Source: an uncultured Loktanella sp.
GTDB taxonomy: Bacteria > Pseudomonadota > Alphaproteobacteria > Rhodobacterales > Rhodobacteraceae
Length of the DNA stretch: 10,868 nt
Assembly: GCA_913061335.1 (NCBI GenBank)
Contig: CAJXTP010000086.1
Span: 1-10,868, forward strand
Direction: 5' to 3'
Below the pieces are notes generated by a model that did no database searches, had not been told where the DNA came from, and saw only the letters and a list, made by a program, of their open reading frames with translations. This document shows positions 1-6,132 of the stretch, one piece after another. Made by a program: the position numbers and the translations under genes. Within the stretch, counting starts at the first letter, position 1. Every line of letters starts with the position of its first letter.

Positions 1-538
1 GCACACGGTGAACACCTGATTCGTATTTCATGCGGGCAAACACACCATCACCAACAATACGGGCGATAACTTCTTTGACGCCACCAAGCTCGGACAGGCT
101 TTCTTCAAGAATCTCGAATTTCCAACCCTGCTTGTCAGCATAGCGCTGGTACATGCGCAGCAAATCAGCAGCAAACAGCCCAGCCTCGTCACCGCCAGTT
201 CCGGGGCGTATCTCCAACAACGCAGGACGGCCATCAGCGGCATCCTTGGGTAATAACGCAAGCTGAACGTCGTGTTCCGACGCAGCAACCGCGATCTTAA
301 GATCCGGCAGTTCCATTTCAGCCAATTCGCGCATCTCAGGGTCGCGCAGCATCTCTTCTGCCTCCGCGATCTGATCAATCAAATCCTGATAGGCGGTCAC
401 CGTTTCCACAACGGGGCGCAATTCGGCGTATTCACGGCCCAATGCAGCGATCTCGCCGCCGGACACACCTTCGGCCATCTTGGCCTCTAGGAACTGAAAC
501 CGATCTATAATTTGGGCAATTTTATCTTGGGCAATCAT
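1..538 (-). CDS. prfA: Peptide chain release factor 1 (partial, N-terminal 179 residues)
   Basis: This gene encodes release factor 1, which recognises UAA and UAG stop codons on the ribosome and triggers peptide release. The reading frame starts at the ATG on the minus strand at 538 (MIAQDKIAQIIDRFQFLEAK) and stays open to the left edge, so about half of a usual ~350-residue protein is present. The helical N-terminal domain is followed by the highly conserved RPGTGGDEAGLFAADLLRMY segment (about residues 115-135), then by KYESGVHRV at the cut end, which is typical of RF1. The codon-recognition and catalytic GGQ motifs lie beyond the edge. No convincing Shine-Dalgarno sequence precedes the ATG. 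The DUF1499 gene lies 40 bp upstream on the same strand, so the two may be co-transcribed. RF2 is the main alternative, but the wording fits RF1. Confidence 0.95.
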   Translation of the reverse strand, partial: MIAQDKIAQIIDRFQFLEAKMAEGVSGGEIAALGREYAELRPVVETVTAYQDLIDQIAEAEEMLRDPEMRELAEMELPDLKIAVAASEHDVQLALLPKDAADGRPALLEIRPGTGGDEAGLFAADLLRMYQRYADKQGWKFEILEESLSELGGVKEVIARIVGDGVFARMKYESGVHRV

Positions 539-578
539 AGGTCAAGCAGTGCGCGAAAACCAACATACGGTCAAGCTG

Positions 579-968
579 TCAAAGCGGACCTAAACGGTCC
601 AACCAATCCAAAACGCGGGCTTTGTTGACGCCGCCGTCGGACCACCCGTAAACTTGATGCGCATACATGGTCAGCACGCCATCCTGAATGGCGACCGCCG
701 TCACATCAGGAAAGCCGACGACACGGCTGCGGGTCACAAATTGCAGCGGGTCATCGCGCAGGTGTTGCGTGCGCGGCGTCGCCAAAGCAATCTCGGCAAT
801 CCGAGCGCGCAGCGCAGCGGCGTCACCAGAAAATTCCCGCACGGCGGTAAAGCCGCCAGCAATGTCGGCATCAACCGTAGGCACTGTCAAAATCGGCGCC
901 ACTGGCGCGCGGCGGATGTAAAATCCAAGCATGACCACGAGGGTCACAGCAATGACCAAAAATCTCAT
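579..968 (-). CDS. DUF1499 domain-containing protein with N-terminal membrane anchor
   Basis: This is a conserved protein of unknown function in the DUF1499 family. From the ATG at 968 it is 129 residues long. Residues 1-17 (MRFLVIAVTLVVMLGFY) form one hydrophobic segment followed by two arginines, suggesting a membrane anchor or uncleaved signal with the rest in the periplasm. The family pattern is visible in the C-terminal half: FVTRSRVVGFPDVTAV, then YGWSDGGVNKARVLDWLDRL at the end. An in-frame GTG at 983 would add five residues, but a GAGAG stretch about 8 nt before the ATG at 968 favours the shorter form, and only a poorly placed GGGG precedes the GTG. It lies between the guanidino-compound operon and prfA, all on the minus strand. 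No enzymatic role can be assigned from the sequence. Confidence 0.85.
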   Translation of the reverse strand: MRFLVIAVTLVVMLGFYIRRAPVAPILTVPTVDADIAGGFTAVREFSGDAAALRARIAEIALATPRTQHLRDDPLQFVTRSRVVGFPDVTAVAIQDGVLTMYAHQVYGWSDGGVNKARVLDWLDRLGPL

Positions 969-995
969 ATTCACGTCTCTCACCGCCCCATTTTT

Positions 996-1028
996 AACTT
1001 ATGCAAAACTTATACGAAACTTATGCAA
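996..1028. repeat. Tandem 11-bp repeat, three copies
   Basis: Three head-to-tail 11-mers start at 996, 1007 and 1018: AACTTATGCAA, AACTTATACGA, AACTTATGCAA. Copies 1 and 3 are identical, and the middle copy differs at three positions. A degenerate fourth copy may start at 1029 (AACATA). The period is close to one helical turn, so the same face of DNA is presented each time. The array sits in the 69-bp spacer between the ureohydrolase stop and the DUF1499 start. A regulator-binding array is a plausible inference. TTATGCAAA within copies 1 and 3 is one base from the DnaA-box pattern TTATNCACA, but no other sign of an origin is seen here. Confidence 0.75.
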
Positions 1029-1037
1029 AACATACCC

Positions 1038-1979
1038 CTAACGGTACGGCACCCCAGGCAGGATCGAAAGCAGCTCAAACATCAAATTTGCGCCTGTTAA
1101 TGCGGTGTTTCCGCTGGGGTCATAGGGCGGTGAAACCTCGACCAAGTCGCAGCCGACAATGTTCAATCCGCGCAAGCCACGGATCAATTCCATCGCCTGC
1201 ATTGTGGTCAATCCGCCGATCTCAGGCGTGCCCGTTCCAGGGGCAAAACTTGGGTCCAAACTGTCGATATCATAGGTGATATATGTCGGGGTTTCGCCGA
1301 TCTGTTCTCGGATGTCTTTTGCCAATGGTGACAATGACTTATGCCATAAACTAGGTGCCAAATATTGGTTGAAACCCCAGCCCGCAGCCTCTGTGAAATC
1401 ATCCGCAGTATACCCCGTGCCACGCAGCCCGATCTGGTGGACTTTATCAGCCACGATCAACCCTTCCTCATAGGCGCGGCGGAACACCGTGCCGTGGGTT
1501 TCACGCTCTCCAAACATCTCATCGTTCACGTCCGCATGGGCATCAACATGCACCAAAGCAACGGGCCCATGTTTCTTGGCAATTGAACGCAAAATCGGCA
1601 ACGTCATCGTATGATCACCACCCAACCCCATCGGCGTGAAATCATGCTTTAAATGTGCGTCATAAGTCTTTGTAATCAAACGAATACTATCGCTCAAACT
1701 AAACGTATTTATCGGCACATCACCCAGATCGGCGCAATGCAAAGCATCAAAAGGAGCCGCCCCAGTTTGAATATTATAAGGTCGGATCATAGCCGACTGT
1801 TCGCGCAATTGTTTCGGCCCCATCCGCGTCCCAGATCGCCAGCTTGTGCCAATATCCATCGGCACCCCGATAAAGCCCACGTTCAGCCCCTCAGCACTGC
1901 TTGCTTCGGGCAAGCGCATGAATGTTTGAAGTCCTGAAAAACGGGCAAGATCGTTTCCACTAATTGGCATGACTGGCAT
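1038..1979 (-). CDS. Guanidinobutyrase/guanidinopropionase-like ureohydrolase
   Basis: This is a manganese-dependent ureohydrolase of the arginase/agmatinase family, expected to cleave a guanidino compound to an amine and urea in the cytoplasm. It has 313 residues, normal for the family. The metal ligands are all present: His123 in GLGGDH, Asp146/His148/Asp150 in HVDAHAD, and Asp236/Asp238 in YDIDSLDP. The sections MGPKQLREQSAMIRPYN (53-69) and NDEMFGERETHGTVFRRA (152-168) resemble 4-guanidinobutyrase (GbuA) and 3-guanidinopropionase (GpuA) more than E. coli agmatinase, so a guanidino acid is the likely substrate. This subfamily call is from memory of those proteins, not an alignment. The start has a good AGGA site 7 nt upstream, inside the end of the preceding agmatinase gene, only 2 bp away. 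It is the last gene of a three-gene operon. Confidence 0.88.
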   Translation of the reverse strand: MPVMPISGNDLARFSGLQTFMRLPEASSAEGLNVGFIGVPMDIGTSWRSGTRMGPKQLREQSAMIRPYNIQTGAAPFDALHCADLGDVPINTFSLSDSIRLITKTYDAHLKHDFTPMGLGGDHTMTLPILRSIAKKHGPVALVHVDAHADVNDEMFGERETHGTVFRRAYEEGLIVADKVHQIGLRGTGYTADDFTEAAGWGFNQYLAPSLWHKSLSPLAKDIREQIGETPTYITYDIDSLDPSFAPGTGTPEIGGLTTMQAMELIRGLRGLNIVGCDLVEVSPPYDPSGNTALTGANLMFELLSILPGVPYR

Positions 1980-1981
1980 AG

Positions 1982-2947
1982 TTATTTCCTTTTATTCCAG
2001 AGCGCTAAACAGCAAAGCTCCATCGCGATATGGGCACCCGCAATTGCCGTCGCGCCCGTGGCATCATAGGGCGGTGACACCTCGACAATGTCGCCCCCAA
2101 CCATATTGATCCCAGCCAAATCCCGCAGGATTGCAGCGGCCTGCCAACTCGCCAAACCACCCCAAACCGGCGTGCCCGTACCAGGAGCAAACGCAGGATC
2201 CAACGCATCAATGTCAAAGGTCACGTAAGTCGGCGCATCCCCTACGATTTCTTTCACCTTTTCAGTGACATAAGCCGCGCCTTTTTCATGCACAGTCCGC
2301 GCATCAATATAGGGCATCCCCAGATAATCATCACATTCAGTCCGTATCCCGACTTGCACAGACCGCGCGACATCAACCAGCCCCAGCCTAACGGCTTTAT
2401 ACATAAACGTACCATGGTCGATCCGGCTCATGTCATCATCGGCCCATAGGTCTGAATGGGCATCAAATTGAATGACCGACAACGGCCCAAATTTTTCAGC
2501 GTATGCACGCAAAATCGGCAGCGTGATAAAGTGATCACCACCTAAAGTAACTGTCGCAGGCCCTTGGAAAATAACGGTTTTTATGTGCTTTTCCACCAGA
2601 TCAGGCACGCCTGCAACGTTTGCATAATCGAACGCCATATCGCCATAATCTACTATCTCGAATTCGGACAACGGATCAAACCCGTCCCAACCATAGGGCG
2701 GATCATAGGGCTGCAATGTCGACGCCTCGCGGATTGCACGTGGGCCAAATCGTGTACCAGGGCGGTGCGTCACTGCTTGATCAAACGGGATGCCCGTCAC
2801 AACCAGATCAGCGCTTGAGATATCTTTAGAATAGGCTCGCCGCATAAATGACGTGGCCCCGCTAAAGGCATTTTCAAAGGCCAAACCGCGCCTGTCTTTG
2901 CGCGTGAATGCCAGATCAATTTGCGTCTTTGCGTCTTCTAAGCTCAT
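1982..2947 (-). CDS. speB: Agmatinase (agmatine ureohydrolase)
   Basis: This enzyme probably hydrolyses agmatine to putrescine and urea, linking arginine breakdown to polyamines. It has 321 residues. All binuclear Mn ligands are intact: His139 in TLGGDH, Asp162/His164/Asp166 in FDAHSD, and Asp245/Asp247 in FDIDALDPAFAPGTGTP. The N-terminal RPGTRFGPRAIREAS (62-76) and the DHGTFMYKA stretch (177-185) match the SpeB branch. It shares the fold with its downstream neighbour but the two differ throughout, so this is an old pair of paralogues, not a recent duplication. AAGGA overlaps the stop codon of the upstream M20 gene, 8 nt before this ATG, and fixes the start; the gap is 11 bp. Related ureohydrolases acting on other guanidines cannot be excluded. 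Confidence 0.92.
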   Translation of the reverse strand: MSLEDAKTQIDLAFTRKDRRGLAFENAFSGATSFMRRAYSKDISSADLVVTGIPFDQAVTHRPGTRFGPRAIREASTLQPYDPPYGWDGFDPLSEFEIVDYGDMAFDYANVAGVPDLVEKHIKTVIFQGPATVTLGGDHFITLPILRAYAEKFGPLSVIQFDAHSDLWADDDMSRIDHGTFMYKAVRLGLVDVARSVQVGIRTECDDYLGMPYIDARTVHEKGAAYVTEKVKEIVGDAPTYVTFDIDALDPAFAPGTGTPVWGGLASWQAAAILRDLAGINMVGGDIVEVSPPYDATGATAIAGAHIAMELCCLALWNKRK

Positions 2948-2958
2948 GATTTAGTTCC

Positions 2959-4119
2959 TTAAAGTGGCAAAGCCCGTTCAATAAGTTTGGCAAAAAATGA
3001 CGCACCCGCAGCGGCAGTTTCATCGTCAAAATCATATTCGGGATGGTGCAAGCCAGCTGTGTCGCCATTGCCAACGAACAAATATGACCCCGGCCGTTTT
3101 TCTAGCAGATAGGCGAAATCCTCCGCGCCCATTTCCGGGCCCGCATTAGCATTCACACCTGCATCGCCTGCGATTTCACGAGCGATTTCTGCAGCAAATT
3201 CCGTCCGACCAGCATCATTGATTGTGGCCGGATAGCCGACTTGGTAATCCATATATGCCTCAACGCCATAAGCAGCCGCTTGGCCCGCCACGATCGCCTC
3301 TAGCCGCGCTAAAACCATGCCCTGCACCGCACGATCAAAGGTACGGACAGTGCCGTTCATATAGGCCTTTTCCGGCACAATGTTGTCAGCGGACCCTGTG
3401 TGAATTTGCGTGATCGATACCACAAGGTTGTCTTGGGAATAGTTGTTCCGACTCACAATCGTCTGAATCGCATTTGCGATCCCAACAGCCGCCATAATCG
3501 GGTCTGCGGTGGCGTGCGGCATCGCGCCGTGGCCGCCCTCGCCTGTAATATGAATGTCAAAACTATCAGCCGCGGCCATAATTGGTCCAGGCGTAGTATA
3601 AAAATGCCCGACCTCAACACCTGGTGCGTTATGCAATGCATAAACCTCTTTGATATCAAAAGTATCCAAGATGCCTTCTTTAACCATGACCTCTCCACCA
3701 CCGCCACCTTCCTCGGCTGGTTGAAAAATCAGCGCAACGCGGCCTTTGAAATTACGGGTTTCAGCCAAGTACCGCGCAGCCCCTAGCAACATGGTGGTAT
3801 GCCCATCATGCCCACAGGCGTGCATCATGCCATCAACGGTGGAGGCATAAGGCAGGCCCGTTTCTTCCTGCATTGGCAGCGCATCCATGTCGGCACGCAG
3901 GCCAATCGTGGGGCCGTCACCCTGCCCTTCGATGATGGCAACAATGCCGGTTGTGGCGATCCCTTCGTGGATTTCAGTGATGCCAAACTCGCGCAATCGT
4001 TCAACCACAAATGCGGCTGTCTGGTGGCATTCGAACATCAACTCTGGAATTGTGTGCAGATGGCGCCGCCATGCCGTCATATCTGGTGTGTAATCGGCGA
4101 TCCGGTTGATGACGGGCAT
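2959..4119 (-). CDS. M20 peptidase-family amidohydrolase (hippurate hydrolase-like)
   Basis: This is a two-metal amidohydrolase of the M20D group (HipO, IAA-amino-acid hydrolases, N-acyl amino acid deacylases). From the ATG at 4119 it has 386 residues, the family norm. Visible motifs are RADMDALPMQE (75-85), HACGHDGHTTML (100-111) with Cys102 and His104 as ligands, PAEEGGGG (133 on) with catalytic Glu135 and metal Glu136, His162 in ALHN, MGAEDFAYLLEKRPG, and the final His in LHHPEYDF. An upstream ATG at 4239 would overlap the divergent mazG gene and adds an unconserved tail; AGGAG at 4128-4132, 8 nt before the 4119 ATG, decides the start. It is the first gene of the operon with two ureohydrolases, so an acylated or carbamoylated guanidino or polyamine compound is a reasonable guess. 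The true substrate cannot be read from the sequence. Confidence 0.9.
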   Translation of the reverse strand: MPVINRIADYTPDMTAWRRHLHTIPELMFECHQTAAFVVERLREFGITEIHEGIATTGIVAIIEGQGDGPTIGLRADMDALPMQEETGLPYASTVDGMMHACGHDGHTTMLLGAARYLAETRNFKGRVALIFQPAEEGGGGGEVMVKEGILDTFDIKEVYALHNAPGVEVGHFYTTPGPIMAAADSFDIHITGEGGHGAMPHATADPIMAAVGIANAIQTIVSRNNYSQDNLVVSITQIHTGSADNIVPEKAYMNGTVRTFDRAVQGMVLARLEAIVAGQAAAYGVEAYMDYQVGYPATINDAGRTEFAAEIAREIAGDAGVNANAGPEMGAEDFAYLLEKRPGSYLFVGNGDTAGLHHPEYDFDDETAAAGASFFAKLIERALPL

Positions 4120-4127
4120 TGCTGGCG

Positions 4128-4132
4128 CTCCT
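4128..4132 (-). promoter_or_regulatory. Shine-Dalgarno site of the M20 amidohydrolase gene
   Basis: AGGAG on the minus strand lies 8 nt before the ATG at 4119. It identifies that ATG as the start and rules out the in-frame ATG 120 bases further upstream. Confidence 0.8.
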
Positions 4133-4141
4133 GCGTTCTGA

Positions 4142-4170
4142 ATTATAGTATGAGTTGAATACAATCTAAG
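4142..4170 (-). promoter_or_regulatory. Predicted promoter of the M20-agmatinase-ureohydrolase operon
   Basis: A perfect -10 hexamer TATAAT reads on the minus strand at 4147-4142. At 17-bp spacing the -35 position (4170-4165) reads CTTAGA, a weak match with 3 of 6 bases. The predicted transcript would start near 4135, leaving a leader of roughly 16 nt with the AGGAG site. The plus strand shows TATAGT at 4144-4149, overlapping this box, which could serve mazG. This is pattern matching only. Confidence 0.45.
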
Positions 4171-4180
4171 GGGCCGCGCA

Positions 4181-4984
4181 ATGGCAGATACGTTAATCCA
4201 CGACCCAAATGGCGGCATGCCGCGCCTTTTAGAGATCATGCGCCGACTGCGGGACCCTGAAACGGGCTGCCCATGGGATATCGAGCAGGATTTTGACAGT
4301 ATCGCGCCCTACACAATTGAAGAAGCCTATGAGGTCGCGGATGCGATTGCACGCAAGGATTGGGGCGACCTAGAAGGCGAATTGGGCGATTTATTGCTGC
4401 AAACTGTCTATCACACAGCCATGGGCGAAGAGGCCGGGCATTTCACGTTTGAAAGCGTCACTAAATCTATCGCTGACAAAATGGTTGCCCGTCACCCGCA
4501 TGTATTTGGTGACGAATCACGTGAAAAGTCGGCCGAACAACAAACCGCTGATTGGGAGGCAATCAAGGCAAGCGAACGCGGCACCACATCACGGACATTG
4601 GACGGTGTGGCACAAGGACTTCCGGCGTTGACCCGCGCGGTAAAGCTGCAAAAGCGGGCCGCCCGCGTGGGCTTTGATTGGCCCGATACGTCGTATGTTT
4701 TGGATAAAATTATCGAAGAAGCGGGCGAGTTGATCGAGGCGCGCGACACACTAACACACAAAGAAGTCACAGAAGAATTTGGTGATTTGATGTTTGTAAT
4801 GGCCAACCTTGCGCGGCATCTTGGCGTTGATCCGGAGGAAGCGGTGCGTGGTACAAATGCAAAATTTATACGCCGTTTCAATGCAGTAGAGGCCGCACTT
4901 GAAGTAAAAGGAAAGACACCAATGCAAAGCGATTTGGCCGAAATGGATGCGCTTTGGGATCAGGTCAAATTGGCTGAAAAATAA
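4181..4984 (+). CDS. mazG: Nucleoside triphosphate pyrophosphohydrolase MazG
   Basis: MazG hydrolyses nucleoside triphosphates to monophosphates and pyrophosphate, cleaning the nucleotide pool and, in E. coli, affecting ppGpp levels. It has 267 residues with two tandem all-alpha MazG domains. The first has CPWD (30-33) and the Mg-binding pattern EExxE...ExxD (Glu47, Glu48, Glu51, Glu67, Asp70). The KMVARHPHVFGD segment (100-111) joins it to the second domain, with Glu179, Glu180, Glu183, Glu199 and Asp202. Both metal sites look intact. AAGGGG lies about 7 nt before the ATG. It is divergent from the M20 amidohydrolase gene with 61 bp between starts, and its stop codon touches an inverted repeat that precedes the iron-binding protein gene. 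Confidence 0.96.
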   Translation: MADTLIHDPNGGMPRLLEIMRRLRDPETGCPWDIEQDFDSIAPYTIEEAYEVADAIARKDWGDLEGELGDLLLQTVYHTAMGEEAGHFTFESVTKSIADKMVARHPHVFGDESREKSAEQQTADWEAIKASERGTTSRTLDGVAQGLPALTRAVKLQKRAARVGFDWPDTSYVLDKIIEEAGELIEARDTLTHKEVTEEFGDLMFVMANLARHLGVDPEEAVRGTNAKFIRRFNAVEAALEVKGKTPMQSDLAEMDALWDQVKLAEK

Positions 4985-5031
4985 ACCCGACTAAAATATT
5001 CATGTATTGACCTGACAAAAAGAGTCGGGTT
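4984..5031. repeat. 9-bp perfect inverted repeat with 30-nt loop between mazG and the iron-binding protein gene
   Basis: AACCCGACT (4984-4992) and AGTCGGGTT (5023-5031) are perfect reverse complements around a 30-nt loop. The left arm begins on the last base of the mazG stop codon. No T-run follows, so it is a poor intrinsic terminator. The right arm falls between a possible -35 (TTGACC, 5007-5012) and -10 (TATGAC, 5031-5036), so an operator role is possible. Confidence 0.6.
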
Positions 5032-5036
5032 ATGAC
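5007..5036 (+). promoter_or_regulatory. Possible promoter with iron-responsive operator-like site
   Basis: TTGACC (5007-5012) and TATGAC (5031-5036) are separated by 18 bp and lie 37 bp before the ATG of the iron-binding protein gene. Between them, TGA (5013-5015), nine bases, then TCG (5025-5027) differs in one base from the iron-Rhodo box TGA-N9-TCA bound by RirA in alphaproteobacteria. Position and target gene fit iron repression, but such a short pattern can arise by chance. Confidence 0.35.
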
Positions 5037-5072
5037 CGTAGCACTGAAACGCTAACCAAATGGACCTACAAC

Positions 5073-6077
5073 ATGACCCTTCGCAGTATTCTATTCGCTA
5101 CCACTTGCGCCGCAATCGCGGGCCCTGCCGTGGCGGACGTCAACATTTACACCACCCGCCAACCCGATTTGATCGCCCCTGTGATGGATGCGTTTACTGC
5201 GCAAACAGGTATCGTTGTGAACTTAGCGTTTGTAGACGACGGATTGGTTGAACGGCTTAAGGCCGAAGGCAAACGCTCGCCTGCAGATCTGGTGATGACG
5301 GTTGATATTGCGAACCTACAACAGATTGTGGATGCGGATGTGATCCAACCAGTTGTGAACGATGTTCTAGCCGCAAACGTGCCTGCGAACCTGCGCAGCC
5401 CCGATAACCTTTGGTTTGGTCTAACAACGCGCGCGCGCATCATCTATGCAAGCCGCGACCGCGTTGCCGACGGCGAAGTCACGACATATGAAGAGCTCGC
5501 GTCGGCCAAATGGGAAGGCCGCATTTGCACCCGTTCAGGTCTACACAACTATAACCTCGCACTGACATCCGCCGTGATCGCGCATGCTGGCGAAGAAGGT
5601 GCAACCGCTTGGGCTGCTGGTGTGAAATCCAACCTTGCGCGCAAACCCGAAGGCAATGACCGTGCGCAAGTGAAGGCGATCTGGGCTGGCGAATGCGATA
5701 TCAGCCTTGGAAACACCTATTACATGGGCAAAATGCTAGCTGATGAAGAACAGACCGAATGGGCCAATTCCGTGCGGATTGTATTCCCAACATTTGAAGA
5801 TGGCGGCACACATGTGAACGTATCGGGCGTGGCAATGACCAAAGCGGCGCCAAACCGCGAAGAAGCATTGCAGTTGATGGAATTCCTCGTGTCACCAGCA
5901 GCCCAAGGCATTTATGCCGAGTTGAACAGCGAATACCCAGTCTTAGAAGGCGCGCCTGTGTCTGATGTCGTCGCAAGCTGGGGTGAATTCACTGCGGATG
6001 ATGTACTGCTCACAGATTTGGCCGCGAACCGCCCTGCCGCACTACGTTTGATGGAAGTGGTTGATTTCGACGGCTAA
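5073..6077 (+). CDS. Fe(III) ABC transporter, periplasmic substrate-binding protein
   Basis: This is a periplasmic binding protein of the FbpA/FutA/IdiA type, which captures ferric iron for an inner-membrane ABC importer. It has 334 residues. A classical signal peptide spans residues 1-21 (hydrophobic core then GPAVA) with predicted cleavage before Asp22. The mature protein opens with VNIYTTRQPD as in ferric-binding proteins. The paired tyrosines Tyr216-Tyr217 in GNTYYMGK are the usual iron ligands, with Tyr160 in SGLHNYN a likely further one. Cys152 and Cys208 could form a disulfide. Only a weak GGA precedes the ATG. No permease or ATPase partner lies nearby, so it must work with subunits encoded elsewhere. 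An iron-Rhodo-box-like site upstream suggests iron control. Other ligands cannot be fully excluded. Confidence 0.9.
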   Translation: MTLRSILFATTCAAIAGPAVADVNIYTTRQPDLIAPVMDAFTAQTGIVVNLAFVDDGLVERLKAEGKRSPADLVMTVDIANLQQIVDADVIQPVVNDVLAANVPANLRSPDNLWFGLTTRARIIYASRDRVADGEVTTYEELASAKWEGRICTRSGLHNYNLALTSAVIAHAGEEGATAWAAGVKSNLARKPEGNDRAQVKAIWAGECDISLGNTYYMGKMLADEEQTEWANSVRIVFPTFEDGGTHVNVSGVAMTKAAPNREEALQLMEFLVSPAAQGIYAELNSEYPVLEGAPVSDVVASWGEFTADDVLLTDLAANRPAALRLMEVVDFDG

Positions 6078-6104
6078 GCCCATCGGGTTCACTAAAAGAA
6101 TGAG

Positions 6105-6132
6105 GGCCGGATCGATTATGATCCGGCCTTTT
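6105..6132 (+). terminator. Rho-independent terminator of the iron-binding protein gene
   Basis: GGCCGGATC (6105-6113) pairs perfectly with GATCCGGCC (6120-6128) across a 6-nt loop, followed by TTTT (6129-6132). It lies 28 bp after the binding-protein stop. It also covers the stop codon and last codons of the convergent ABC-F gene. On the minus strand the tract after the stem is less T-rich, so it mainly serves plus-strand transcription. Confidence 0.85.

Noticed and set aside
586..600. GGACC/GGTCC hairpin near the end of the DUF1499 gene as a terminator
   Set aside because: The stem is only 5 bp, lies within coding sequence and is not followed by a T-run on the minus strand.
996..1028. Replication origin based on DnaA-box-like repeats
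   Set aside because: No copy matches the box exactly, there is no AT-rich unwinding region, and the neighbouring genes are not origin-linked.
1038..2947. Recent tandem duplication of a ureohydrolase gene
   Set aside because: The two proteins share only family motifs and differ in length and in the substrate-region sequence, so they are old paralogues from different branches.
4120..4239. 40-residue N-terminal extension of the M20 amidohydrolase
   Set aside because: It would overlap the divergent mazG start, is unlike the family, and the AGGAG site supports the ATG at 4119.
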